Part shown: piece after piece, positions 42,680 to 52,236 of the stretch
Layout of the letters: each line of letters starts with the position of its first letter
Position numbering within the stretch: the first letter of the stretch is position 1
Source of the DNA: an uncultured Desulfobacteraceae bacterium
Lineage (GTDB): Bacteria > Desulfobacterota > Desulfobacteria > Desulfobacterales > UBA2174
Direction: 5' to 3'
DNA: 61,572 nucleotides
NCBI GenBank assembly: GCA_937982505.1
Contig: CALJLV010000118.1
Coordinates: 1-61,572, forward strand
Made by a program: the position numbers and the translations under genes
Notes under the pieces: model-generated
Told to the model about the DNA's origin: nothing
Seen by the model: the letters and a program-made list of their open reading frames with translations, nothing else
Databases searched by the model: none

Positions 42680-45600
42680 TCAAATCCCGCGCTCCCTTTT
42701 CATGGAAACCACCGCCACCCGCTGCACCGTCAGGGTCACCGCCCCCCAGTCCCGCTCCACCCTGCCCCAGAGCAGATAGGGCCGCCCATGGTCCAGCAGG
42801 TGGCCGAAGCGGTCGTAGACGGCCGGAAAAAAGGTCGCCTCGAAAGTTCCGGTCTCGTCTTCGAAGGTGAGAAACTCCATCGGTTCGCCGCGCCTGGTGC
42901 GCACCACCTTGCCGGTGACGAGCCAGCCGGCCACGCAGACCGCGCGCCCCGCATGGCGGGCCAGATCGGCGGCCGGCACCCGCCCGGTCCTTTCCAGGGC
43001 GGCGCCGAAGAGGGTCATGGGGTGCCGGTCGCAGAGAAACCCCAGGACGGTGTATTCCCGGCGCAGCCGGTCCATGGGGTCGTCGGGTGGCAGATCCGGC
43101 AGGGTCTCGCCGTCTGGTTCGCCGAACAGGCGGCCCGGCCGGGGGGCGCGGGACTGGCGCTGGCGCCAGCGGGCCAGATTCCAGACCAGGGCGGCGCGGG
43201 CCGCACCCGGCGCCAGGTCGTCCAGGGCGCCGGCGGCGATCAGGGCCCGGGCCTCGTCGAAAGAAGGGCGCACCCGATCGAGGAAGTCTTCCGCGCTCCG
43301 GTAGGGGCGGCCCTCGCGGCGGGACACGATCCGTTCGGCCGTATCGGCACCGAGTCCGCCCACCGAGAGGAGTCCCACCCGCAGTTCGTCCTCCCGGCCG
43401 GACCAGCGCACCCGGCTCTGGTTCACCGCCGGCGGCAGAATCTTGAGCCCCAGGCGTCTGGCCTCGGAGACGTAGGCGAAGGTCGAGTAGAATCCTCCCT
43501 GGTTGCTGATCACCGCCGCCATGAAGGGGGCCGGGTGGTGGGTCTTGAGGTAGGCCGCCTGAAAGGAGACCCGGGCGTAGGAGGCGCTGTGAGGCTTGCA
43601 GAAGCTGTAGCCGGCAAAGGCCATCATCTGGCGCCAGACCGCCGCGGTCACCTCCGGGGCCACCCCCCGGGCGGCGGCCCCGGCGGCAAAGCGTTCGCGA
43701 AAGTCCGCCAGCACGCGGTCACCGTCCTTCTTGCTCATCACCTTGCGCAGCCGGTCCGCCTCGGCGTCGGAAAACCCGGCCAGGGCCATGGCGGCCAGGG
43801 ATACGTCCTCCTGGTAGACCAGAATCCCGAAGGTGTCGTCCAGGACCCCGTCCAGGGCGGGATGGACCGGCTGCCACGGTTGCCCGTGCAGCCGCTTCAA
43901 ATACTCTCGGATGGCTTCGTTGGCCGCCGGCCGGATGATCGACGAGTGGATCACCAGATGCTCGAAGTCGCCTACGGCCGCCTTTTGCTGGAGCAGGCGC
44001 ATGGCCGGACTCTCGATGTAGAAGCAGCCCATGGTGCGGCCCTGGGCGACGGCTTCGCGGGTGTCGAAGTCGTCCTCCGGTTCCCAGCCGGACTCGTCGA
44101 ATTGGATCCCGGCGGCGCGCACCTGGGCCACGGCATCTCGGATCACCGCCAGGCTGCGGTTGCCCAGCAGGTCGATCTTCACCAATCCCGCCGCTTCGGC
44201 CCCGTCCTTGTCCCACTGGATGATGGGCACCCCCTTGGAGGCCACTTGGACCGGCACGTAGCCATCGATTGGTTCCGGGGTGATCACCACCCCTCCCGGG
44301 TGGACCGACAGGTGCCGGGGCGTGCCCATGAGGCGCCGGGCCAGATCCAGGATGGCGGGCCAGGGAGCGGGCAGATCCAGGCGCCGGCTCTCGGGGCGGC
44401 GCCCCAGGGCGTCCACCAGGTCCCCGCCGGCCAGTTCGTCGGCGTCAAAGGCCCAGGGCAGGCGCCGGGTCACCCGGCCGATCTCGGCCTCGGTGAGGCC
44501 GAAGGCCCGGGCGGTTTCGCGTACCGCCATGCGCGGTTGAAAGGCGATGTGGCTGCTGACCAGGGCCGCTTGGGCCCCCCACTGCGCCAGCACGGCGGCG
44601 ATGACGCGGTCGCGCTCGTCCCAGGCGAAATCGACGTCGATGTCCGGCGGGTCCGTACGGCCAGGGTTGAGAAAGCGGCCGAAGTAGAGGTTGTGCTTGA
44701 GCGGACAGACGTTGGTGATGAACAGGCAGTAGGCCACCAGCGAGGCGGCCCCCGAGCCGCGGCCACAGGTGCGCGGACTGAGGGCCACGATGTCGCGCAC
44801 GGTCAGAAAGTAGCTCGAAAAGCCCATCTGTTCGATGACGCCGAGTTCGTGTTCGATCCGCTCGACCACGGCCTCGGAAAGATCCTCGCCGTAGCGCCGG
44901 CGGGCGCCGTTGTAGGCCGCCGCGCGCAGGCCGGCCGCGGCCGAACGGCCGTCCGGGCCGTGCCAGGGGGGCAGCACGAGGCCGGCCGCCGGTCCGCTGA
45001 AGACCAGGGTGTCGGCGACGGCCGTTGCCGCCGCCAGGGCCTCGGGCAGGGCCCTAAAGCGGCGCCGGTAGACCTCCGGAGGGGCGAGCCAGGCATCTTC
45101 GGCGGCCAGGTCGGCCTCCGGCACCCGCGCCAGGGCCAGGTTGCGGTCGACGGCCCGCAACAGCCGCTGCAGATTCCGATCCCGCGGCGCCAGCATGACA
45201 CTGTCCGGTACGGCCACCAGGGGGAGGCCCCGTCGCCCGGCCGCCTGGCAGAGGGGATGGCGCCCGGGCAGGGGGCGGCGGGTCATGGCGGCCGTGGTGC
45301 GGCCGGCTTCGTGCATGGCGGCCAGCAGGACCGGATCGTCGCAAAGCACCGTCAGGCCCCGGCCCAATTCCGCCAGGGCCGAGGCCAAATGAAAGCCTTG
45401 ATCCAGATGGCGCCGGGTGAGCAGGCGGCAAAGGTTGGCGTAACCGTCCGTGCTGTGCACCAGGCACACGGCCCGCAAGGGGGGGGCGGCACCGGGCTGG
45501 GTCACCTCGGCGCCCACGATGGGCCTCAGCCCCTCGCGCCGGCAGGCGCTGAGAAAGGCCCACAGGCCGCACAGGTTGTCCGTGTCGGTCAGCGCCAGGC

Positions 45601-45697
45601 GCCGGTGGCCCATGCGGGCCGCGGAACGGCACAGGGCGGCGGGCGAGGCCGTTCCGCGGCCGAAGGAGAAATGGGAACGCACCACCAGGGGGATCAT
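42680..45697 (-). CDS. DNA polymerase III alpha subunit, DnaE2-like
   Basis: A 1005-residue C-family polymerase. The N-terminal PHP domain starts RSHFSFGRGTASPAALC, the DnaE2 pattern (SNFSFLRGASHP), rather than the HxH metal pattern of DnaE1, and the second PHP motif reads LTDTDNL instead of TDHGN. The polymerase core is intact with PPDIDVDFAWDERD and GRGSGAASLVAYCL. The C-terminus has helix-hairpin-helix and an OB-fold (VAGWLVTGKVVRTRRGEPMEFLTFEDETG). It is shorter than DnaE1 (about 1160 residues). DnaE2 (ImuC) normally works with ImuA and ImuB in damage-induced mutagenesis, but neither is adjacent here. It lies 102 bases downstream of the NtrC-type gene. Confidence 0.88.
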   Translation of the reverse strand: MIPLVVRSHFSFGRGTASPAALCRSAARMGHRRLALTDTDNLCGLWAFLSACRREGLRPIVGAEVTQPGAAPPLRAVCLVHSTDGYANLCRLLTRRHLDQGFHLASALAELGRGLTVLCDDPVLLAAMHEAGRTTAAMTRRPLPGRHPLCQAAGRRGLPLVAVPDSVMLAPRDRNLQRLLRAVDRNLALARVPEADLAAEDAWLAPPEVYRRRFRALPEALAAATAVADTLVFSGPAAGLVLPPWHGPDGRSAAAGLRAAAYNGARRRYGEDLSEAVVERIEHELGVIEQMGFSSYFLTVRDIVALSPRTCGRGSGAASLVAYCLFITNVCPLKHNLYFGRFLNPGRTDPPDIDVDFAWDERDRVIAAVLAQWGAQAALVSSHIAFQPRMAVRETARAFGLTEAEIGRVTRRLPWAFDADELAGGDLVDALGRRPESRRLDLPAPWPAILDLARRLMGTPRHLSVHPGGVVITPEPIDGYVPVQVASKGVPIIQWDKDGAEAAGLVKIDLLGNRSLAVIRDAVAQVRAAGIQFDESGWEPEDDFDTREAVAQGRTMGCFYIESPAMRLLQQKAAVGDFEHLVIHSSIIRPAANEAIREYLKRLHGQPWQPVHPALDGVLDDTFGILVYQEDVSLAAMALAGFSDAEADRLRKVMSKKDGDRVLADFRERFAAGAAARGVAPEVTAAVWRQMMAFAGYSFCKPHSASYARVSFQAAYLKTHHPAPFMAAVISNQGGFYSTFAYVSEARRLGLKILPPAVNQSRVRWSGREDELRVGLLSVGGLGADTAERIVSRREGRPYRSAEDFLDRVRPSFDEARALIAAGALDDLAPGAARAALVWNLARWRQRQSRAPRPGRLFGEPDGETLPDLPPDDPMDRLRREYTVLGFLCDRHPMTLFGAALERTGRVPAADLARHAGRAVCVAGWLVTGKVVRTRRGEPMEFLTFEDETGTFEATFFPAVYDRFGHLLDHGRPYLLWGRVERDWGAVTLTVQRVAVVSMKRERGI

Positions 45698-45799
45698 GAG
45701 GCGTGTCTCGCTGCCGAGTGCGGCGCGGACCGGAGCCGCACGCCGCGCCCGGCTCGGTCCACCTTCGGTGCCAGGCGCGGCGGTGGGGACCTGGAAAAC

Positions 45800-47239
45800 T
45801 CAGGATTCCCGGACCGCCGTTTCCAGCTTGAGGCCGTACTTTTCGATCTTGGCATGCAGGGTGGGGCGCGACAGGCCCAGCATCTTGGCGGCCTTGGAGC
45901 GGTTTCCGCCGCAGAGATTGATGGCCTCGCTCACCAGAATGGCGGCCACCGTGTCGATGCAATGGTCGAAACGGTTGGCCGCTTCGTTTTCGGCGGTCAG
46001 AATGCGGCGCGCCCAGTGCCGCAGCAGGTCCGGGGTGGCGGCTTCCACGGCGGCTCCGGCCGGCTGCCGGCCGCCAATGGCCTGGACGATGTCCTCCACG
46101 TCCAGCGGGGCGCCCCGGCTGAAGATGAGCGCTTTCTGGATCGTGTTGGACAGTTCGCGCACATTGCCCGGCCACGAGACGCGCTCGAGCAGGGCTTCGG
46201 CTTCGGCGGTCAGGCCCGGGTTTTCCATCCCGGTCTGGGCCGCGTGGCGGGCCAGGAAGAATTTGGCCAGCAGGCGGATGTCGCCGCCGCGCTGGGCCAG
46301 GGGCGGCAGCCAGATGGTCACCACCTTGAGGCGGTAGTAGAGGTCCTCGCGGAAGCGGCCCTGGGTGATGGCCTCCTCGAGATTGCGGTTGGTGGCGGCG
46401 ATGATGCGCACGTCCACCGGCAGGGTCTGGCGTCCGCCGAGCCGTTCGAGGCTGCGTTCCTGGAGCAGGCGCAGGATCTTTGACTGCAGGCTGAAGGGCA
46501 TGTCCCCGATCTCGTCGAGAAAGACGGTGCCCCCGTTGGCCTGTTCGAGTTTGCCGATGCGCCGGTGGCTGGCGCCGGTGAAGGCCCCCCGCTCATAGCC
46601 GAAGAGTTCGCTTTCCAGCAAAGTTTCGGGGATCGCCACGCAGTTGATCACCAGGAAGGGTTTGTCGGCCCGGTCGCTGTGCTGATAGATGGCGCGGGCC
46701 ACCAGTTCCTTGCCGGTCCCCGATTCGCCCCGGATCAGGACCGTGGCGCTGGTGGCCGAAACCCGTCCGATGGCCTTGTAGACCTCCTGCATGGCCGGGC
46801 TGCGGCCGATGATGGCCTCGCGCGACGCCTGGTCCGGGGAGATGTTCACATCCACCGTGGAGCGCATGAAGCGGCCGGCCTCCAGGGCCTTGGCGATCAT
46901 GGCGAGCATCTCGGGCACATCGAAGGGCTTGAGCACGTAATCGAAGGCCCCCAGCTTGGTGGCCTCGATGGCCGTTTCGGTGGTGCCGTAGGCCGTCATG
47001 ACGATGACCGGCAGCTTGGGCTCCAGGGCATGGATGCGGCCGAAGGTCTCCAGCCCGTTGATTCCGGGCAGGCGCACATCCACGATCACCAGGTCCACCG
47101 GCGCGTTCTGGACGTCCCGGAGTCCCGTTTCGCCCGATACCGCCGTGCGCACCGTGTAGCCTTCCGCGACCAGGAGCTTCTCGAAGCTTCTGCGCAGCTG
47201 GTCGTCGTCATCGATGATCAGGATCTGGCTCACCGTCAC
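45800..47239 (-). CDS. Sigma-54-dependent response regulator (NtrC family)
   Basis: A 479-residue activator with a receiver (ILIIDDDDQLRRSF, DLVIVDVRLPGINGLE, VLKPF), an AAA+ domain (IRGESGTGKELVARAI, the sigma-54-contacting GAFTGA in YERGAFTGASHRR, VFLDEIGDMP) and a C-terminal Fis-type helix-turn-helix (GGNRSKAAKMLGLSRPTLHAKIEKYGL). All needed motifs are intact. It overlaps the sensor kinase by ATGA and sits at the end of the minus-strand group whose front promoter at 54014-54029 looks sigma-54-type, so it may control that operon itself. Confidence 0.95.
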   Translation of the reverse strand: MTVSQILIIDDDDQLRRSFEKLLVAEGYTVRTAVSGETGLRDVQNAPVDLVIVDVRLPGINGLETFGRIHALEPKLPVIVMTAYGTTETAIEATKLGAFDYVLKPFDVPEMLAMIAKALEAGRFMRSTVDVNISPDQASREAIIGRSPAMQEVYKAIGRVSATSATVLIRGESGTGKELVARAIYQHSDRADKPFLVINCVAIPETLLESELFGYERGAFTGASHRRIGKLEQANGGTVFLDEIGDMPFSLQSKILRLLQERSLERLGGRQTLPVDVRIIAATNRNLEEAITQGRFREDLYYRLKVVTIWLPPLAQRGGDIRLLAKFFLARHAAQTGMENPGLTAEAEALLERVSWPGNVRELSNTIQKALIFSRGAPLDVEDIVQAIGGRQPAGAAVEAATPDLLRHWARRILTAENEAANRFDHCIDTVAAILVSEAINLCGGNRSKAAKMLGLSRPTLHAKIEKYGLKLETAVRES

Positions 47240-48699
47240 TCCTTGATGGGCAGGGTGAGGATGAAGGTCGCGCCCTGGCCCGGCTCGGACTGCACATCGA
47301 GCCAGCCCTTGTGCTCCTCGATGATGCGCACCGCGATGCTCAGACCCAGACCGGTCCCCTCGGGTTTGGTGGTAAAGAACGGTTGGAGGACCTTTTCCCG
47401 CAGTCCCGGCGTGATGCCCGGCCCGTCGTCCTTGACCCGCAGCACCGCCACCCGGCCCAGGGGCTGGGCGAAGGCGACCTCTTCGTGGATGTCGATGCGG
47501 CCGTCGTGGGCCATGGCTTCACAGGCGTTGACGATGAGGTTCACCAGCACCTCCTTGAGCTGTTCGGGGTCGGCGTGGATCTCCGGCAGGGGCTGGGTGC
47601 GGTGGACGGTGACGGCCACATCGTAGGCCTTCAAGCGGTGTTCGAGCAGCTGCAGGGCCATGTCCACCACCGTGGAAGGGCTCACCGGCTGCATCTTGAG
47701 TTTGGGCGGGCGCGAAAATTCGAGAAAGTTCTGGACGATGGTGTCCACATGGCGGATCTCGTCGCTGATGACCTGAAAGTCCTCTTTCTGGTCCGCGGTC
47801 AGGGTCAGGGAGCGGTTGAGGGAAAAAAGGCGCATCTTAATGGAGGTGAAGGGATTGCGGATGCTGTGGGCCATGCCGGCGGCCAGCTTGCCCACCATGG
47901 CCATCTTCTCGCTCTGCAGCAGGTGCTCGCGGCTTTTGGCCAGTTCCGTCTGGGTCTGGTCCACATCCTCGATGAGATCCTGGACGCTGCGGTGGAGCAC
48001 GGCCATCACGTCCTGGGGGTCCTCCGGGCAGGTCTGCTTGCCGGTGGACTGGGCCAGCCGCTGGAGGGGGCGCAGGACCTGCATTCCCAGGATAAAGGCC
48101 AGCAGCCCGGCGCAGCCCAGGCAGACCAGGAGGGTGGCGGCGGCGATGAGGCGCAGGCGGAAGCCTTCCTGCTCGGCCTCGGCGGTCATGCGGGAAATCC
48201 AGCCCGCATGCTCGGTCTTGTACTCCTCGCACAGGTCCAGGATGGCGAAGAAGTGCTGGCGCACTTCGGTGTGCAGCCGGGTGCCGGCCTCGCGCTGGCC
48301 CTGGCTGTAGAGGCCGATGACCCGGTCCTTGGCGGCGATGTAGCGTTGATACTCCGCGTCGATCTGGGCGATGCTGGCCTCCAGGGCGGGCGTGTCGGCC
48401 AGGCGGCGGGCCTCTTCCAGACGCACGGTGAAGATCTGGCGATGCTCCCCGAGCTGGCGCAGCCAGTCCGGATTGCCGTCGAGAAAGTAGTAGGTCACGA
48501 ACCCCTTCTGGCTCACCAGGGCCGTTTCCAGTCCCTGGGCCGCGGACAGGGCCGCCAGGCCTTTTTCGGTGATGCCGGCCAGCAGGTTCTGGATCTGGTA
48601 GGTGTACCAGATCATGACGCCGCCCCCCAGCAGATTCAACCCCACCAGGGCCGTCAGGGTCAGGTAAAAACGCTGGCTCAGGCTGGTACGCGGGCGCAT
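47236..48699 (-). CDS. Membrane sensor histidine kinase, partner of the NtrC-type regulator
   Basis: A 487-residue kinase. Two helices (FYLTLTALVGLNLLGGGVMIWY and LRLIAAATLLVCLGCAGLLAFIL) bracket a periplasmic, mostly helical sensor domain of about 150 residues. A HAMP-like region follows, then the H-box MAHSIRNPFTSIKMRL with His in GMAHSIRNP, and the ATPase motifs NLIVNACEAM, DDGPG and GTGLGLSI. The four-helix sensor suggests detection of a small molecule or redox signal, not identified. A TTGACA-like -35 lies upstream on this strand (plus-strand TGTCAA at 48798-48803), but its spacing to a -10 is poor. Confidence 0.92.
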   Translation of the reverse strand: MRPRTSLSQRFYLTLTALVGLNLLGGGVMIWYTYQIQNLLAGITEKGLAALSAAQGLETALVSQKGFVTYYFLDGNPDWLRQLGEHRQIFTVRLEEARRLADTPALEASIAQIDAEYQRYIAAKDRVIGLYSQGQREAGTRLHTEVRQHFFAILDLCEEYKTEHAGWISRMTAEAEQEGFRLRLIAAATLLVCLGCAGLLAFILGMQVLRPLQRLAQSTGKQTCPEDPQDVMAVLHRSVQDLIEDVDQTQTELAKSREHLLQSEKMAMVGKLAAGMAHSIRNPFTSIKMRLFSLNRSLTLTADQKEDFQVISDEIRHVDTIVQNFLEFSRPPKLKMQPVSPSTVVDMALQLLEHRLKAYDVAVTVHRTQPLPEIHADPEQLKEVLVNLIVNACEAMAHDGRIDIHEEVAFAQPLGRVAVLRVKDDGPGITPGLREKVLQPFFTTKPEGTGLGLSIAVRIIEEHKGWLDVQSEPGQGATFILTLPIKE

Positions 48700-48821
48700 G
48701 GCGGTTCTCCGGCCGGCGGATGTTGGGCTGATGGGATCCCGGAAAAGCCGCGGCGGGGATCCGGAACGACCCTATACCTTGGGAAAACCAATGCAATTGT
48801 CAAGGGGAAAACCGGGTCTTC

Positions 48822-51464
48822 TCAGGGGGCGTCGCCGGAAAACGGGGCGGGAAGCGGGGACGGTTTGATGACCGTCAGCAGGCGGGCGATCTGGTCTTCC
48901 AGTTTGCGCCGGTAAAAGGCCACCGAATTGGGCGCGGCCATGATCATGTCCAACTGGCGGGTATGGATGATCAGGTAGCCCAGCAGGCGCAGGGCGTCGC
49001 ACATGACGGGCTGATCGTACTGTTCGATGCGGGCCGCCAGGGCGTCTTCGCGAAGCGCCACCTGAAATCCGTACGGTTCGAGCAGCGCGCCCACGAAGGC
49101 CACCCGCTGGATGCGCCGGGCCAGGTCTGCGGCCCCCCCCTTGAAGCGGAAGCTGGCATAGTTTTCCGTGCGCCGTTCGCTCACCAGGGCTTCGACGGTG
49201 CAGAAATGAAATCCCAGGCGCGACTGGAGGCTGCAATAGTGGCGGGAGATCATGAAATAGTTGCGGTTGGCGAAGCGGGTGCGCACCGTGGGCACCAGGG
49301 AGCGGTTGGCCGTGGCCTGGAACATCACGGCCATCATGCCGCGCCCGTCCACCGGCGGAGGCCCCTCCCAGGGGTAGGCGGTGATCCCTTCCCAGAGGGC
49401 GCGCATGGGAATCGAAACGATGTTGTCCAGGTGGGCATACGGGCCCTCGGTCTCCTGGGCCAGGCCGTCGTCCAGGTTCAGGACCCACCACTGCATGGGC
49501 ACTTCGGCGTGGAGTTGCTTGCTGGAACGCTCGGGAAAGGCGTGGTCCTTGCCGAAGCGGAACATCTCGTGGACGGCCTTTTCATGGCAGAAGCGGGTCA
49601 GATCGTGGAAGGTGCGGCAGTTTTCAGGGGTAAAATTGGGGCTGTCGGGATCCAGGAGCGTCAGCGGAATCACTTGCTCGGCGGCCTGCCGGAGGGCCGC
49701 GTAGACCGGACTGCCGGCCATGAGGTTGCGCGGCTTGGCGCCGGGGCCCAGCAGGGTCTCGATCCTGCCGGCGTAAACGCTGCGCGAGCCGGCATCCACG
49801 GTGACGGCGGCCTGCCCCCCCAAACGTTCCACGGCCCCTTCCAGGCCCACGATGGCCGGCACCTCGAACTCGCGGGCCACGTTGGCCAGATGGCCGGCGA
49901 TGCTCCCCTGTTCGGTCACCACGGCCGCGGCCCGCGACAGCATCGGAGCCCAGCGGGGCAGGGCCTGGGCCGCCACCAGCACCGCGCCGGAGGGAAACCC
50001 CAGGGCGTCGGCGTCCTTGCGCACCACGTAAACCGGTCCGGCCGCCACTCCGGCGCTGGCGGTCTGGCCGCCGCTGGCCACGAGGGGGGCCGCGGCGGTA
50101 TTCCCGGCGGGGCCGGAGGATTCACCGGCGGGCGGGGTCTGGGGCAGGGGCCGGCACTGGAGCAGGTGCAGCCGGTCCCGGGCGTCGATGGCCCACTCGA
50201 TGTCCTGGGCCGCGGCGTAGATGGCGTCGATGGCCAGCCCCACCCGGGCCAGCGCGAGAATCTGGTCATCGTTCAAGGAGGGCTGAAGCCGCTCCTCGGC
50301 CACGGTATCCAGGCGGCAGACCCCCTCGTCCGGGTAGCAGACGAACTTGCGCTGCTTGTCGCGGACCTGGCGTTCCCCGATGGCCAACGGGGGGCCCCGG
50401 CGCACCACGAACAGATCGCTGGCCACGCTGCCGTCCACCACCGACTTGGGCAGCCCCCAGGCGGCGTTGATGGTCAGGTCGTCATTGCGCGCATCCAGGG
50501 GGCTGCGGGTGTAAAGCACGCCGGCGCTGCGGGCTTCGATCATGCGCATGCACCCGACGCACATGGCCACGTCCTCCTCGCGGATCCCCCGGGTGAGCCG
50601 GTAGCTCATGGCGGTGACGCCGTACTTGCTGGCCACCACCGTCTTGTAGGCCTGGAGCAGGTGCTCGGGGTTCACGTTGAGCTCCGAGCGATACTGACCG
50701 GCAAAGGAGGTCCCCGGTTCGTCTTCCCCCAGGGCGCTGCTGCGCACCGCCAGGGTGGGCGGCCGGGCGTCCTCGCCGCTCAGGGCCTGGCAGGCCTCGG
50801 TCATGGCCCGCACCAGATCCCCGGGCACTTCGGCCTGGACGATGAGCTGCTGAATGCGGGCGCTCAGGGCGTAGAGTTCATCGGGCTCCTGGATATCGGC
50901 CGTCTGGAGCAGGCGGGCGATCTCCGTCTGCAGGTCCGAATGGGTCATGAAACGGGCGAATCCGGCGGCGGTGACCACAAAGCCCTCGGGCGGCGCCAGT
51001 TCCACCCGGCGGCAGATCTCGGCCAGATTGGCCATCTTGGCCCCCACCTGGTCGGCCATGTCCGGCCGCACCTCCCCCAGGGGGATCACCAATGGGCCCT
51101 GGGCCACCGTTTCGCGGATCCGCACATGGGGATTGATCTCGTGCTGGATGGCCTTGAAGCGCTCGAAGAGCGCTCCGTAGCCACCCGGCGCCAGCTCGTT
51201 CATGTGGCGCACCACGGCGAAAACGCTGGTGGAAATGCGCGTCAGGCGCGAACGCACGAAGGTCATGCCGAAGGCTTGGGTGCCGGAGAGGGCCGCCTCG
51301 ATCTCGCTCATCAGTTCGAGGGCTTTGTTGTTGGCGTTGAGCAGGAGCTTGAATTGGTGGTAGCGGGCCTGGAAGGCCAGGCGCAGGGCTTCGACGTCCG
51401 GCGCGGGCCCCTGGGGGGCCGGACGTCGAAGCCAGCGTTGGAGGGTGTCGCGGATCGAGGGCAT
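48822..51464 (-). CDS. PEP/pyruvate-binding protein with phosphohistidine domain
   Basis: An 880-residue protein related to phosphoenolpyruvate synthase and pyruvate phosphate dikinase. A helical N-terminus (about 140 residues) precedes an ATP-grasp PEP/pyruvate-binding domain with LAVRSSALGEDEPGTSFAGQY. A swivelling phosphohistidine domain has TEQGSIAGHLANVARE, in which the conserved His is present though the TSHAAI of canonical enzymes is changed. The C-terminal 300 residues do not show the PEP-utilising barrel, so the complete PEP synthase reaction is unlikely. Proteins of this shape recur beside TauE/SafE exporters in sulfate reducers. It may be a regulator or a phosphotransfer protein. 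Confidence 0.82.
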   Translation of the reverse strand: MPSIRDTLQRWLRRPAPQGPAPDVEALRLAFQARYHQFKLLLNANNKALELMSEIEAALSGTQAFGMTFVRSRLTRISTSVFAVVRHMNELAPGGYGALFERFKAIQHEINPHVRIRETVAQGPLVIPLGEVRPDMADQVGAKMANLAEICRRVELAPPEGFVVTAAGFARFMTHSDLQTEIARLLQTADIQEPDELYALSARIQQLIVQAEVPGDLVRAMTEACQALSGEDARPPTLAVRSSALGEDEPGTSFAGQYRSELNVNPEHLLQAYKTVVASKYGVTAMSYRLTRGIREEDVAMCVGCMRMIEARSAGVLYTRSPLDARNDDLTINAAWGLPKSVVDGSVASDLFVVRRGPPLAIGERQVRDKQRKFVCYPDEGVCRLDTVAEERLQPSLNDDQILALARVGLAIDAIYAAAQDIEWAIDARDRLHLLQCRPLPQTPPAGESSGPAGNTAAAPLVASGGQTASAGVAAGPVYVVRKDADALGFPSGAVLVAAQALPRWAPMLSRAAAVVTEQGSIAGHLANVAREFEVPAIVGLEGAVERLGGQAAVTVDAGSRSVYAGRIETLLGPGAKPRNLMAGSPVYAALRQAAEQVIPLTLLDPDSPNFTPENCRTFHDLTRFCHEKAVHEMFRFGKDHAFPERSSKQLHAEVPMQWWVLNLDDGLAQETEGPYAHLDNIVSIPMRALWEGITAYPWEGPPPVDGRGMMAVMFQATANRSLVPTVRTRFANRNYFMISRHYCSLQSRLGFHFCTVEALVSERRTENYASFRFKGGAADLARRIQRVAFVGALLEPYGFQVALREDALAARIEQYDQPVMCDALRLLGYLIIHTRQLDMIMAAPNSVAFYRRKLEDQIARLLTVIKPSPLPAPFSGDAP

Positions 51465-51504
51465 CGGTGAATGCGCTAAAAGAAGCTAAAGCGACCAACG
51501 GTTT

Positions 51505-51545
51505 TTTTGATTTTAGTCACTTTAGTCACTTTCGTCATTCTCCAT
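51505..51545 (-). repeat. Short tandem repeat in spacer
   Basis: In the 85-base AT-rich gap before the PEP-binding gene, the minus strand carries two exact copies of AAAGTGACT (51515-51523 and 51524-51532) with a related third unit next to them. No hairpin or gene is seen. Confidence 0.5.
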
Positions 51546-51549
51546 TTTT

Positions 51550-52236
51550 TCAGTGCTCCAGCTTCATCCCGGATCCTTCGAACATGAACAGAATGGCGAA
51601 TCCGTACCAGAGGGTGTAGACCACGTAGAAGACCAGCGAAAAGATCACGATGCCCCAGCGGTCGGAGATGCGCTGGGCCTCGATCCCGTAGTAGTTGTAG
51701 GCCGTCTCCACCGCCTTGGCCTTGACCGTGTCGAGGATCTTGGCCTCCTTGAAGCGCTTCTGATGGGCCAGGTCCTTGTCCATGCCGGCGATGGCCTTCC
51801 ACCAGTTGTAGAGGGCCTGGCGCCCCTCGACCCCGTACTTGGCCTCCAGGGCCTTGGCGTCGTTGCGGTACATCGATTCGGCATCCTCGAGCATGGCGGC
51901 CATGATCAGGCCCAGATCCCCCGAAACGTTCAGCTCCGCGTCCTTGACGTTGACCAGGGCGCCGGCGGCGTTGAACTGCTTGGCCGTCTGGGCGGCCTGG
52001 GTTGGATCCGCCATGGCAAAGCGCAGATCGACCTTGTCGCCCTGGAAGGGGGCGATGTCCGCCTTGACCTTGGGAATGTAATAGGCCGAGCCCTTGGAGA
52101 TGGAATTGTACAGGGCGTCGAGGTATTCGAGCCCGTTGTGGCCATGGTAGATGGGAAAGAACATGGCCACCAGAACGACGGTGAAGGCGACCAGCATGCC
52201 CAGACCGGTGTTGAATTCTTTTTTGTTGGCTGCCAT
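51550..52236 (-). CDS. Two-TM membrane protein of unknown function
   Basis: A 228-residue protein with one helix near the N-terminus (GLGMLVAFTVVLVAMFFPIY) and one near the C-terminus (WGIVIFSLVFYVVYTLWYGFAILFMF), so a periplasmic domain of about 150 residues lies between them. That domain contains YYIPKVKADIAPFQGDKVDLRF and ALEAKYGVEGRQALYNWWKAIAGMDKDL. I recognise no motif. It abuts the exporter gene (stop and start share a base), a conserved-looking arrangement. It is probably an accessory subunit or sensor for the TauE/SafE exporter. Confidence 0.8.
   Translation of the reverse strand: MAANKKEFNTGLGMLVAFTVVLVAMFFPIYHGHNGLEYLDALYNSISKGSAYYIPKVKADIAPFQGDKVDLRFAMADPTQAAQTAKQFNAAGALVNVKDAELNVSGDLGLIMAAMLEDAESMYRNDAKALEAKYGVEGRQALYNWWKAIAGMDKDLAHQKRFKEAKILDTVKAKAVETAYNYYGIEAQRISDRWGIVIFSLVFYVVYTLWYGFAILFMFEGSGMKLEH

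Noticed and set aside
42557..46483. A 1308-codon open frame opposite dnaE2 and the NtrC gene
   Set aside because: It is the antisense shadow of two strongly supported genes and has no recognisable domain.
48771..48803. Sigma-70 promoter for the sensor kinase on the minus strand
   Set aside because: The TTGACA is good, but the best -10 (TATAGG) is 21 bases away, outside the usual spacing, so it was only mentioned with the gene.
48963..51470. An 835-codon open frame opposite the PEP-binding gene
   Set aside because: Composition is Gly/His/Gln-rich with no motif. The opposite strand holds the clear ATP-grasp and phosphohistidine motifs.
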